From Anaerocolumna sp. MB42-C2 (GTDB lineage Bacteria > Bacillota > Clostridia > Lachnospirales > Lachnospiraceae), in NCBI RefSeq assembly GCF_030913705.1, contig NZ_CP133190.1, positions 3,928,501-3,992,500 on the forward strand: a DNA stretch of 64,000 nt, in the 5' to 3' direction. Below are positions 44,734 to 53,375 of the stretch, one piece after another. The notes below the pieces were generated by a model. The model was given only the letters and a program-made list of their open reading frames with translations, had not been told where the DNA came from and ran no database searches. Position 1 is the first letter of the stretch, and the number at the start of each line of letters is the position of its first letter. A program made the translations under genes and the position numbers.

Positions 44734-45426
44734 ATGAATATTTTGATTATTGGCGGAAGCCGCGGAATTGGTAAGGCCACTGCGCTGGAACTGGCTAAGG
44801 CTGGACATCGTTTGTTATTGACCGGCAGAAATAAGGACAAACTGGAAGAAGCAGCAAAAGAACTGCCGCCGGACACCTTGATTTTACCTCTGGATGTTAC
44901 GAGCGAAGAGAGTGCCGACCGCCTGTTACTGTTTATGGAGCAGCAGGGGTTTGATGTTGACGGATTGATTATGAACGCAGCCAGGTTTCCGAAAGCAGAG
45001 ACAAAGACTTCGGTTATCAAACCCAATGCAAGCGAACTCTCCGAGATATTAGAAGCAAATGTGGTAGCAAATTACAGAATAATACAGAGACTTCTGCCAA
45101 AACTGAAAGCAGGGGATAAAATAGTAATAATCGGTTCTACTTCAGGAATCCGTCAGGACAAGGGAGGGGTATACGGAGTATCCAAATGGGCACTTCGTTC
45201 CTATGCTTACAATCTCAGGGCAGAGTGTAAGGACTATGGAATCAGTGTGTCCTTAGTACATCCCGGAGCCACCAGTACCGAAACCCGTCAGAAAAAGTCG
45301 GCGGAGGATGTATCTTTATTGGAAACTTCTGATCTGGGTATTATGATAGCAACGATTTTCAGGCTGTCGAAACAGGCCGTTGTGGAAGAACTTAGTATAA
45401 GGCCGATAGTCGGTGATACTTATTAA
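44734..45426 (+). CDS. short-chain dehydrogenase/reductase (SDR)
   Basis: A 230-residue SDR. Cofactor motif IGGSRGIGKAT (residues 6-16; a basic Arg favours NADP), LDVTSEES, NAARFPKAE in place of NNAG, and the catalytic Ser in IGSTSGI with Tyr/Lys in YGVSKWAL. The C-terminal substrate region is short. Last gene of the operon; oxidises or reduces a hydroxyl/carbonyl, possibly downstream of the amidohydrolase step. Confidence 0.88.
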   Translation: MNILIIGGSRGIGKATALELAKAGHRLLLTGRNKDKLEEAAKELPPDTLILPLDVTSEESADRLLLFMEQQGFDVDGLIMNAARFPKAETKTSVIKPNASELSEILEANVVANYRIIQRLLPKLKAGDKIVIIGSTSGIRQDKGGVYGVSKWALRSYAYNLRAECKDYGISVSLVHPGATSTETRQKKSAEDVSLLETSDLGIMIATIFRLSKQAVVEELSIRPIVGDTY

Positions 45427-45482
45427 TATCTTATCCTAAAAGAAAGAAACGTATGCAATGGGGAGCAGGTGAAAAGGAAAAG

Positions 45483-45688
45483 CAATTTTCACTTTCTATT
45501 TGGGCAGTTTCGCAAGTAAACTAGTGAAATGCATTGGGTGTAAAATGGAATATTTTAATCTTGTTTTTCTGCAAATTCTGTAATAAGATATAAAAGTATG
45601 GAAACACCAGTACCGCAATAAACAATTTTTAACTTCCTGTTTAGGCAGTTTGCAGGTAAATTAGCGAATACAAGGGGTGCAATATGAA
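45483..45688 (+). repeat. two diverged copies of a VanZ-gene leader
   Basis: 45483-45548 and 45623-45688 align over about 65 bases (for example GGCAGTTT-CGCAAGTAAA against GGCAGTTT-GCAGGTAAA, then G-GGTG-AATATG). The second copy contains the start codon of the VanZ gene. The first ends in a matching ATG that opens only a 12-codon frame. It looks like an ancient tandem duplication of a leader. Confidence 0.55.
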
Positions 45689-46166
45689 AAATAAATTAAA
45701 ACTGCTTTATTGGCTGCCGGCCGTTGTTATGATGCTCCTGATCTTTCAGTTTTCTACTGCGAATGGAGAACAATCCTCTGGATTAAGTTTAGGATTAACA
45801 CAAAAAATTATAGATACGGTGACCAGTGTAGCCAATATTGATTTAACCCCGGGAGAAAAGTTGTCCATGATAGAAGCGATACACGGACCTGTTCGTAAAT
45901 TAGGGCATCTGACCGAATATGCTTTATTCGCTATAACAGTAGCGTTTCCTCTTTATACCTTTCACCAAAAACGCAGATGGAACTTGTTATTTTGGTGTGA
46001 GGGAATCTGTATCCTGTATGCCTGCTCAGATGAATTTCATCAATTATTTGTACCGGAACGCTCCGGTCAGATTACGGACGTTTTAATCGACAGTATTGGA
46101 ATAACCTTTGGTTTATTGATTTTTTTTCTATTCCTTAAGATATATAACAGATATAAGCCCAAATGA
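45684..46166 (+). CDS. VanZ-family membrane protein, paralogue of 38436
   Basis: A 160-residue protein with four hydrophobic segments. Conserved blocks FQFSTANGEQSSGLSLGLTQ, RKLGHLTEYALFAI, YACSDEFHQLFVPERSGQI and VLIDSIGITFGL match the protein at 38436-38930 position by position. The site in front of the ATG is weak (AAGGGGTG). The duplicated leader suggests its expression is regulated post-transcriptionally. Confidence 0.82.
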   Translation: MKNKLKLLYWLPAVVMMLLIFQFSTANGEQSSGLSLGLTQKIIDTVTSVANIDLTPGEKLSMIEAIHGPVRKLGHLTEYALFAITVAFPLYTFHQKRRWNLLFWCEGICILYACSDEFHQLFVPERSGQITDVLIDSIGITFGLLIFFLFLKIYNRYKPK

Positions 46167-46367
46167 ATCAACAGTTGACAAATTTTATTTCACATGCTAT
46201 CCTAAATGAGAGAATTTTACAATAATATTACGGTTAATGTAATTTTACCGGAATGAAATCAGGTAAATTTCTACAGTTCAAAAGATTTAAATTAGATTTA
46301 TAATACAATAGATGAGACTCTTACTGTAAAGATGGGTTGAATTAAAAGGGTTATCATGAGACATATG

Positions 46368-46402
46368 CTCTCGTCTTTAATAAATAAAGACGAGAGTTTT
46401 TT
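46368..46402 (+). terminator. intrinsic terminator upstream of the GntR gene
   Basis: CTCTCGTCTTTA (46368-46379) pairs with TAAAGACGAGAG (46385-46396), followed by six T. It probably ends the VanZ transcript or attenuates into the GntR gene. Confidence 0.85.
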
Positions 46403-46410
46403 ATCTTATG

Positions 46411-46431
46411 GCAGGAGGCACATGACGCGCC
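46411..46431 (+). repeat. dispersed intergenic repeat, member 2
   Basis: GCAGGA-G-GCACATGACGCGCC: differs at one base from 56512-56532. Again just downstream of a terminator. Confidence 0.6.
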
Positions 46432-46476
46432 AGGGCTATCATATTTTAAATCATTATACAGAAAAGGATGAATGGA

Positions 46477-47199
46477 ATGAAGTTAAATCACGAAAAGGGG
46501 GCTGCTCCTTTATACTCTCAAATCGAAGGTATTCTTAAGGAGAAGATTGAAAAAGGGGAATACGCTTGCGGTGATGTTTTACCAAGTGAAAAACAGCTGC
46601 AGGAGCTTTTTGAAGTCAGCCGTGTAACAGTAAGGCAGGCAGTAAGTTCATTGGTCAATGCAGGGTATTTACAACCTGCTCAGGGTATTGGAACAATAGT
46701 TGTATTTGAAAAAATTGATGAGAAATTAAAACGGGTCATCAGCTTCTCCGAAGAGATGGAACAGCATGGCATGAAGATGGAGACCGGTTACTGTAATATA
46801 TCATTGGAAAAAGTAAATAAGACAATAGCCGCAAAATTAGAGATTGAACATGGAGAAGAGGCCTATAAGTTAGTTCGTGTCAGAGGGGCTAAAGCATCTC
46901 CCATTGTATATTCCATTACTTATTTAAAAAGGAGCTATGAACTTCCCTTGGATCCGAAGCAGTATATGGACTCATTGTATAACCTGCTGGATACCCGGTA
47001 TGGAGTTAAAATTGTAAAGGGACAGGATACCTTTGAAGCGGTTCTGGCTGATAAGGAGATTGGTAAATATCTGAATATATCCGTTGGCTCCCCTGTTTTT
47101 AAAAGAACCAGGGTAACCACGGACCAGCAGAATGAAATAGTTGAATATACTATTTGTTATTATCCCGGAGATAAATATAAGTACTCAGTGGAACTATAA
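46477..47199 (+). CDS. GntR/HutC-family regulator with UTRA domain
   Basis: A 240-residue repressor. Winged helix at residues 8-75 (APLYSQIEGILKEKIEKGEY, PSEKQLQELFEVSRVTVRQAVSSLVNAGYL), then the UTRA ligand domain (KRVISFSEEMEQHGMKMETG ... YSITYLKRSYELPLDP ... VVEYTICYYPGD-like end). The start at 46477 is 9 bases after AAAAGG; the ATG at 46468 is too close. It is followed by the mannoside operon, whose promoter carries two identical palindromes, the probable binding sites. The ligand is likely a sugar phosphate such as mannose 6-phosphate (inference). Confidence 0.92.
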   Translation: MKLNHEKGAAPLYSQIEGILKEKIEKGEYACGDVLPSEKQLQELFEVSRVTVRQAVSSLVNAGYLQPAQGIGTIVVFEKIDEKLKRVISFSEEMEQHGMKMETGYCNISLEKVNKTIAAKLEIEHGEEAYKLVRVRGAKASPIVYSITYLKRSYELPLDPKQYMDSLYNLLDTRYGVKIVKGQDTFEAVLADKEIGKYLNISVGSPVFKRTRVTTDQQNEIVEYTICYYPGDKYKYSVEL

Positions 47200-47244
47200 A
47201 TTTAACATAAATAATTGCTGTCGCATAATTGCAATTATATAAAT

Positions 47245-47325
47245 AAAATCCATTACTAATACAGATTCAGATTACTTTTTCAGAGAAAAAAGGTTCCATG
47301 AATCAATGTGTGTAATGGATTTTTT
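47245..47325 (+). terminator. terminator of the GntR gene
   Basis: AAAATCCATTAC (47245-47256) pairs with GTAATGGATTTT (47312-47323), followed by T. The 55-base loop is long. Confidence 0.6.
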
Positions 47326-47339
47326 ATTTGTAATTGCAA

Positions 47340-47401
47340 TTGACATTTAGAAACTACTATGCTAATATTTATTATAACGTTATAACATTATAACGTTATA
47401 A
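47340..47401 (+). promoter_or_regulatory. mannoside operon promoter with two palindromic operators
   Basis: TTGACA (47340-47345), 17-base spacer, TAATAT (47363-47368). Immediately downstream the perfect 14-bp palindrome TTATAACGTTATAA occurs twice, at 47372-47385 and 47388-47401, centres 16 bases apart. The spacing places dimers on nearby faces of the helix over the transcription start. The GntR-family protein encoded just upstream is the natural candidate. Confidence 0.85.
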
Positions 47402-47427
47402 TAAATATGAATTTGGAGGGTATCAAC

Positions 47428-48747
47428 ATGTTTAAAATGAAAAAAATCATGGCCTTATTATTAAGTGTAACTATGATGAGCATCATCGTTACCGGGTGTG
47501 GGGGCACAAAATCCGAAGGGGTCAGTAATTCTTCAACAGAGAATACAAAACCGGAAGACGTTAATTCTAAAGCTGCGAAAGCAGGAGGCAGTACAGAATT
47601 CTGGCTTGACAAATTGAGTGATCAGGCTATTATCGACGAGTTATCCTTAGTGTGGAAAAATGATTCCGGTGTTGACGTTAAAATAGTGAATTTTCCGGAT
47701 GTAGCTGCATATCAGACTTCTCTGCAACAGTCCATCGATGATAAATCCGCACCTGGTATGTTCACCTGGTGGAGCGGAAGCCAGTTAGAAACCCTGGCTA
47801 AGAATGACAAGTTAGTTGATTTGACTGCGGAATGGGATAATTACATAGCGGATGGAGTATCTGCAGATATTAAAGAAGCTTTTACGGTAGATGGAAAAGC
47901 TTATGCGGCACCATATAGTGTTTTGTATAATACATGTTTATATAATAAAACTGTTTTTGATAAAGCCGGAGTAACAGAAGTGCCGAAAACATTTGATGAA
48001 TTTTTGGCCGCTTGTGAAAAAATTAAACAAAGCGGAGTTGCTCCCATCGGTTTAAAAAATGATTCCTGGGCAAGTTTTATATGGTTTGAACAATTAATCG
48101 CTGCTTACGACCCTCAGTTGTATGTGGATATCTGTAACGGAACCAAAGCTTATACGGATGAAAGCGTTAAAAAAGTTATGGAAATCTGGAGAAGTATGTT
48201 TGATAAGGGATATTTTGCAAAACCCCAATTATACAGTGATGTATTTAAGACCTTTGCCAAAGGAGAAATTGCTATTATGCTGGAGCCGAATCCCACTGCT
48301 AATACAATGGTGGCTGAATATGGAATGGAAGCCGGAACGGATTTTGATTCCTTTGTAGTTCCGAGTATGAACGGACAAAAAAGTACAATCTTTTTTGAAG
48401 CATCTCCTATTTGTATAGCAAAAGCAAGTAAAGATAAAGATGCTGCTTTGGCTGCTCTGCGTAATTTCTATAAGACGGATACGCAAAACGTAATGTTAAA
48501 TGAAAACGGTATAGCAAATACCAGCAAAGTTGATGTGAGCAATAAAACCATCAAGAATATTTTAAGTATGAGTGCGGAACCTGATAACTATCAATTATAT
48601 CTAAGATATTATGAAAACACTCCCGAAGATATCAGGAATTATGCCCTGGATGAACTGTCAAGATTTATGTACAGCGGTGCAGATACAGATGAAGTTTTAA
48701 ACAACATACAGAAGAAAGCAGATGAAGTCTTCAAAAGCTTAAAATAA
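47428..48747 (+). CDS. ABC transporter sugar-binding lipoprotein (mannoside operon)
   Basis: A 439-residue lipoprotein. Start at 47428, 8 bases after TTGGAGGG. Signal peptide KKIMALLLSVTMMSIIVTGCGG with lipobox Cys. Binding domain: STEFWLDKLSDQAIIDELSLVWKND, APGMFTWWSGSQLETLAKNDKLVDL, YAAPYSVLYNTCLYNKTVFDKAGV. Family 1 solute-binding protein. With the permeases at 48855 and 50011 it imports the substrate of the GH38-like enzyme. Confidence 0.92.
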   Translation: MFKMKKIMALLLSVTMMSIIVTGCGGTKSEGVSNSSTENTKPEDVNSKAAKAGGSTEFWLDKLSDQAIIDELSLVWKNDSGVDVKIVNFPDVAAYQTSLQQSIDDKSAPGMFTWWSGSQLETLAKNDKLVDLTAEWDNYIADGVSADIKEAFTVDGKAYAAPYSVLYNTCLYNKTVFDKAGVTEVPKTFDEFLAACEKIKQSGVAPIGLKNDSWASFIWFEQLIAAYDPQLYVDICNGTKAYTDESVKKVMEIWRSMFDKGYFAKPQLYSDVFKTFAKGEIAIMLEPNPTANTMVAEYGMEAGTDFDSFVVPSMNGQKSTIFFEASPICIAKASKDKDAALAALRNFYKTDTQNVMLNENGIANTSKVDVSNKTIKNILSMSAEPDNYQLYLRYYENTPEDIRNYALDELSRFMYSGADTDEVLNNIQKKADEVFKSLK

Positions 48748-48787
48748 TCTGTTTCGTTTAAACCAATTGTTCCACAGTACGTCAAGT

Positions 48788-48806
48788 GGCCCGGGCAAAC
48801 CGGGCC
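48788..48806 (+). terminator. GC-rich hairpin behind the binding-protein gene
   Basis: GGCCCGG, 5-base loop, CCGGGCC, without a T run. It is much more GC-rich than its surroundings. Likely an mRNA-stabilising or partial-termination element that raises binding-protein expression over the permeases. Confidence 0.65.
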
Positions 48807-48854
48807 CTGATGTTTTATCCATCGGTCATACACCATATAAGAAAGAGGAAGCAA

Positions 48855-49754
48855 ATGGATAAGTTGATTGAAAATAAAAGAACAAAAAAAGGCCGCAGCA
48901 CCTTAAAAAACTACTTATATCTTTTACCTGCAGTATTATTAACAGGTCTATTTTTCATTACGTCAATCTTTTATACGATTTATTTAAGCTTTAATTCGTG
49001 GGATGGATTTTCACCCATTAAATTTGTGGGTCTGGACAATTACATATATCTGTTCCATGATGCTAATTTCAAGATCTCCGTAATGAATACCTTAATCTGG
49101 GTTGTCTGTTCCTTGTTGATTTCCCTGGTAATACCACTGTTTTTTGCGATTTTAATATCCAGAAGTTCCTGGTTAACAGGTTTTAAAAATATATTCTATT
49201 TTCCGACTGCATTATCTGCAACAGTAGGAGGTATGATTATTGCCTCAATGATATCTACTTACGGATTACCGCAGATATTCGGGCTTTTGGGAATGGACAA
49301 TCTGGTTTGTGACTGGCTTGCAATCCCCTATGTAAATACGTTTATTATGATAGGAATGGGAATGTGGCAGGGAATCGGATTAAATATGATTTTATTTATC
49401 TCAGGACTGAATCATATTCCTGCTTCTCCGATTGAAGCGGCTTCTATCGAAGGTGCAGGAACTTTCAGTATGTATACAAAAGTTATTTTTCCTTTGTTAA
49501 AACCTACAACAATAGTTGTATTTTTAATGTCTCTGGTTAACAGCTTTAAGATCTTTGACTCCATCTGGGTTATGACTAAAGGCGGGCCTTACCGCAGTTC
49601 GGAGACTTTGGCCTTAACTATGTACGAAGAATCCTTTATTAGGAATCAATTCGGTGTTGGTTCGGCTGTTGCGGTTGTCTTATCGGTTGTTATCTTATTC
49701 CTGGCATATTTTAATCTGAAAAATACATTTTCAGATAATAACCTGACAGTATAA
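48855..49754 (+). CDS. sugar ABC transporter permease, MalF type
   Basis: A 299-residue membrane protein (first helix LYLLPAVLLTGLFFITSIFY). EAA loop PIEAASIEGAGTFSMYTKVIFPLL; conserved VNSFKIFDSIWVMTKGGP. The start at 48855 has GAGG upstream; longer readings run through the hairpin. Its partner permease is not adjacent: 230 bases of hairpins intervene. Confidence 0.92.
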   Translation: MDKLIENKRTKKGRSTLKNYLYLLPAVLLTGLFFITSIFYTIYLSFNSWDGFSPIKFVGLDNYIYLFHDANFKISVMNTLIWVVCSLLISLVIPLFFAILISRSSWLTGFKNIFYFPTALSATVGGMIIASMISTYGLPQIFGLLGMDNLVCDWLAIPYVNTFIMIGMGMWQGIGLNMILFISGLNHIPASPIEAASIEGAGTFSMYTKVIFPLLKPTTIVVFLMSLVNSFKIFDSIWVMTKGGPYRSSETLALTMYEESFIRNQFGVGSAVAVVLSVVILFLAYFNLKNTFSDNNLTV

Positions 49755-49767
49755 CAATAAAGGTGGG

Positions 49768-49960
49768 TTAGTGTGGAATAGAAAACTGCTCTGCAGCTTT
49801 CTATTGAAATATAAGAATTCCGCGGGAGGGCGAAATTTTTATATTTCCCTTGATTTCTAGTAACATTTGCGGTCGCTTAAGCGACCCAAGTTACGTTAGT
49901 GTGGAAGAAAATATACTTAAGGAAGGAATGCCACATTAAGATTCTTTCACACTTTTTATT
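49768..49960 (+). repeat. block of consecutive hairpins between the two permease genes
   Basis: Four hairpins in a row: AATAGAAA/TTTCTATT with inner CTGC/GCAG (49777-49805); GAAATATAA/TTATATTTC (49806-49848); GTAAC...GTTAC enclosing the palindrome GGTCGCTTAAGCGACC (49860-49893); AGTGTGGAAGAA/TTCTTTCACACT with inner CTTAA/TTAAG (49898-49953), followed by TTTTT. TTAGTGTGGAA occurs at both 49769 and 49895. The block could be a small inserted element or a structured RNA. The last hairpin plus T run resembles a terminator. No protein is encoded. Confidence 0.6.
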
Positions 49961-50010
49961 TGTGGCAGTAACACATCTTAGAACAGATGTGTTATGCAAT
50001 GGGTATTAAT

Positions 50011-50832
50011 ATGGTAAGACAAAAAAAGAGAACAAAAATTATGATAAACAGCATATTGTCAGTACTTGCAGTACTTTGGATCTTTCCGGTAATATTTACA
50101 ATTCTGGGTGCATTAAAAGGAAAACAGGAGTATAATTTAGGTAATATATGGGACTTGCCGAAAGGCTTTATGCTGTTAGATAATCTTACCTATTTGAATA
50201 AAGGAGCGAATATTTTACAGGGGATGTTAAGCAGTTTTTTCTATGCTTTGTGCGGCGCCCTGTTTTCAGTTGTAATTGCCACATTAGCGGCTTATGCAAT
50301 AGCAAAGCTGGAAATTAAATTCAGGATGTTCTGGTTCCTTTTCATTTACTGCGGAACGATTTTTCCTTTCCAGATCTATTTAATTCCGGTTTACAGAGGG
50401 TTTTCCAAATTACATCTCTATGATACCAGATTGGGTATGATTTTATTTTATACGGCGATCTGTATTCCATTCAGTATGTTTGTTCTTCGGAATTTTTTTA
50501 TCGGTATTTCAAATGAAATCTGTGAATCAGCCAAAATAGACGGTTGCAAGGATATGCAGATTTTAACCAGAATTTTTGTACCTATGGCGAAAGCCCCGCT
50601 ATCTGTCGTATTTTTGTCCCAGTTTACCTGGGCCTGGAATGACCTGATGTTTGGTATCACCTTTACAAAATCCTCAAATATAAGACCAGTAATGGCAGCA
50701 ATATCTTTAATGGGTAAAGCTCACTTACCGGCGCTTTTAGTTGGATGTATTATCGTGTCCATTCCAACCATATTGTTATTTATATTTCTGCAAAAGAATT
50801 TTGAAGCCGGTTTTGCTTATCAGAGCAAATAA
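50011..50832 (+). CDS. sugar ABC transporter permease, MalG type
   Basis: A 273-residue membrane protein. EAA loop: EICESAKIDGCKDMQILTRIFVPMA; C-terminal FIFLQKNFEAGFAYQSK. The start is uncertain: 50011 (MVRQKKRTKIM) gives the normal length, but neither it nor the ATGs at 49987 and 49999 has a good ribosome binding site. A hairpin AACACATCT/AGATGTGTT (49970-49993) lies directly upstream and would cover the earlier starts. Translation may therefore be weak or controlled. Confidence 0.88.
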   Translation: MVRQKKRTKIMINSILSVLAVLWIFPVIFTILGALKGKQEYNLGNIWDLPKGFMLLDNLTYLNKGANILQGMLSSFFYALCGALFSVVIATLAAYAIAKLEIKFRMFWFLFIYCGTIFPFQIYLIPVYRGFSKLHLYDTRLGMILFYTAICIPFSMFVLRNFFIGISNEICESAKIDGCKDMQILTRIFVPMAKAPLSVVFLSQFTWAWNDLMFGITFTKSSNIRPVMAAISLMGKAHLPALLVGCIIVSIPTILLFIFLQKNFEAGFAYQSK

Positions 50833-50866
50833 TCAGGAAATATATTTATAGAAAGAAGGTAATCAT

Positions 50867-53329
50867 ATGAAATTAAACAGAAAATGGAACATATATCTGA
50901 TTCATCATTCCCACACAGATATCGGATATACGGAGCGCCAGGATAAGATCATTAATTATCACAAGGATTTTATAAAACAGGCAATTGATATATTAAATGA
51001 CCTTCATGACAATCATAAAACAGAATATAACGGTTTCGTATGGCAATGTGAAAATTACTGGCAGGTCCGTAATTTTTATGCCCATGCGGAAAAGAATTAT
51101 ATAGAAGACTTTGAAAAGTATGTTAAAAGCGGTGAAATCGGTTTATCCGGTAACTATTTAAATATGACAGAACTTATCAATTATGATATATTAAACAGCA
51201 GGATAGGCAAGGCAAAAGAATTCGGGGATAAAACCGGACTGCCGGTAAAAAGCGGTATGACTGCAGATATTAACGGCTTTGCCTGGGGTTATGCAGATGC
51301 TCTATATGAGAACGGAGTTGAAAACTTATTTTCCTGCTTGCATCCTCATCACGGCATGTTTCCTCTTTATAAAAAACAGATTCCTTTTTATTGGGAAAGT
51401 CCAAAGGGAAACAAAGTTCTGGTATGGAACGGTGAGCATTACCACTTTGGAAATGAACTTCATTTTGCACCTCATTCAGGTACCTCTTATCTTATATTTG
51501 ATGAATACAGGGAGCAGATGAAGAAGAATTCCATGTATAAAACCGGAGCGGCAGATACGGAGGAGATGGAGCTTAAGGTATTGTGCGAGAGATTAAAACG
51601 TTACCTTAATAATCTGGAGGAGGAGAATTATCCCTATGATCTGGTGCCGTTTATGGTATCTGGTGCAATTACGGATAATGCACCACCAAGTGTATCTATT
51701 GCAAAAAGAGTAAATCTTCTAAATGAAAAATTTGCCGGACAGATACAGTTTAAGATGGTGACTCTGGATCAATTTTTTGAGCAGGTAAAGGATAAATGCA
51801 GTGATATACCTACTTACAAAGGAGACTGGAATGACTGGTGGGCAGACGGAGTCGGATCTACTCCTGCTGTTGTGAAGAATTTCCGGGATGCCCAGAGAAA
51901 ATATGACTTATGCAAGAAATTAGATCCGTTTGCCAACCTGGGAGATTCCTCCTTAGTTGAAAAGGCCTCCGAAAATCTGATGTTATACGCAGAACATACC
52001 TGGGGGTATTCTTCTTCCGTTTCAGAACCCTGGGAGACCATGGTCGGGGATCTGGAATTAAAAAAATCCGCTTATGCCATTAACGGAAATACGGAGATTG
52101 CCAAAAACCTGGATCTTATATTGGCAAAAAAGGGAGAAGTAACGATTAAACAGGATAAACCCCAGCAATATAAAATTATCAACCCCCATGACATTCCGTT
52201 AAAAACAACAGCGCTTATCTATATAGAGTTCTGGGAATACATGGACGGAATTAATTTTGGACTGGATATACCGATTGAAGTAGTTGATGTGAACACAAAG
52301 GAGGTTCTAAGCCATCAGATAAAACAAATAGCCCGTGCTATTCAGGTTGAAGTAGTCGTTACCATGAAACCCAAGGAAGAAAAAATAATTGCTATATATC
52401 CAACAAGAAAGCCGGTTAATAATACGGTACAAAATCATGCACATATTGGTGCCGAGGGTGTCAGTGATATTGTAGTACCGGATACATTTGAAGAAGATGT
52501 ATTCTGTATTGAAACGGATTTTTATAAGGTTCTTTTTGATGAGGAATCCGGTATTCGTTCCATTATAGACAAACGGGATCAGAAAGATATAATCCGTGTG
52601 GATACATTATATGCTCCGTTCTCCGGTATCTATGAAGTAACCGATATTAGAACAAATCCCTGTGAAGAACGCAGAAAGATGGGAAGAAACCGTAAAAATA
52701 TATCAACCAGGCGTTATGGTTCAAAATTAAATAATATACAGGTTATTGAAAATGGAACCGTATATATTGCGGTACAGCTGGATTATGTTTTGGAGGGTAC
52801 AAAACTTTACAGTGTATTCTTAAAAGTATATAAGGAAATTCCAAAGATCGAGGCCATGGTAAGGATTCATAAGGAAAGTGTTTATGAACCGGAGAACCTA
52901 TATATCTCATTGCCCTTTACCACCGGAGGGGATGAAGTAAAATATCTGGATAAAACAGGCTGTATCATAAGACCGGGTATTGACCAGCTTCCCGGAAGTA
53001 ATAAGGAATTCTATCTGCTGCAGAATGGTATTGTTATGGAGGGTGCAGATAAAGAAGTTATAATATCCGTGAAAGATGCGCCCTTGATTACGTTTGGAGA
53101 TTTAAAGGCAAAACCGATACAGCTTTGTGACGGAAACGATAGGAAGCTGAATCAGAGTACCGTATATTCCTGGGTAATGAATAACTATTGGGAAACCAAT
53201 TTTAAAGTTGATCTTGGTGGATTTTATGAATTTGCATATACAATTACAACAATAGATAAAACTTCCAAAGAAGATGCAATGAAAGTTTGCGAGGCAGTAA
53301 ACGAAGGTTTGGTTTCCTTCTATATATAG
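50867..53329 (+). CDS. GH38-like alpha-mannosidase-type glycosidase
   Basis: An 820-residue cytoplasmic protein. N-terminal HHSHTDIGYTERQ (His16, Asp18) matches the His-x-Asp metal motif of GH38. MTADINGFAWG (Asp134) fits the nucleophile position. WQCENYWQVRNF and the central WNDWWADGVGSTPAVVKNFRDAQRK segment are also typical of bacterial GH38-like enzymes. The C-terminal half is beta-rich (IVVPDTFEEDVFCIETDFYKVLFDEESGIRSI), as in GH38 C-terminal domains. No signal peptide. GAAAGAAGG precedes the start. With a ROK kinase and mannose-6-phosphate isomerase behind it, release of mannose from an imported mannoside is the likely job; diverged members may act on other sugars. Confidence 0.8.
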   Translation: MKLNRKWNIYLIHHSHTDIGYTERQDKIINYHKDFIKQAIDILNDLHDNHKTEYNGFVWQCENYWQVRNFYAHAEKNYIEDFEKYVKSGEIGLSGNYLNMTELINYDILNSRIGKAKEFGDKTGLPVKSGMTADINGFAWGYADALYENGVENLFSCLHPHHGMFPLYKKQIPFYWESPKGNKVLVWNGEHYHFGNELHFAPHSGTSYLIFDEYREQMKKNSMYKTGAADTEEMELKVLCERLKRYLNNLEEENYPYDLVPFMVSGAITDNAPPSVSIAKRVNLLNEKFAGQIQFKMVTLDQFFEQVKDKCSDIPTYKGDWNDWWADGVGSTPAVVKNFRDAQRKYDLCKKLDPFANLGDSSLVEKASENLMLYAEHTWGYSSSVSEPWETMVGDLELKKSAYAINGNTEIAKNLDLILAKKGEVTIKQDKPQQYKIINPHDIPLKTTALIYIEFWEYMDGINFGLDIPIEVVDVNTKEVLSHQIKQIARAIQVEVVVTMKPKEEKIIAIYPTRKPVNNTVQNHAHIGAEGVSDIVVPDTFEEDVFCIETDFYKVLFDEESGIRSIIDKRDQKDIIRVDTLYAPFSGIYEVTDIRTNPCEERRKMGRNRKNISTRRYGSKLNNIQVIENGTVYIAVQLDYVLEGTKLYSVFLKVYKEIPKIEAMVRIHKESVYEPENLYISLPFTTGGDEVKYLDKTGCIIRPGIDQLPGSNKEFYLLQNGIVMEGADKEVIISVKDAPLITFGDLKAKPIQLCDGNDRKLNQSTVYSWVMNNYWETNFKVDLGGFYEFAYTITTIDKTSKEDAMKVCEAVNEGLVSFYI

Positions 53330-53375
53330 TGTGAATAGTCTCGCAAAAAAACGCGAGCCATTGGAAGAGGTGGAT

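Noticed and set aside
46356..46538. 60-residue frame before the GntR gene
   Set aside because: It runs through a strong terminator hairpin and overlaps the GntR start in another frame.
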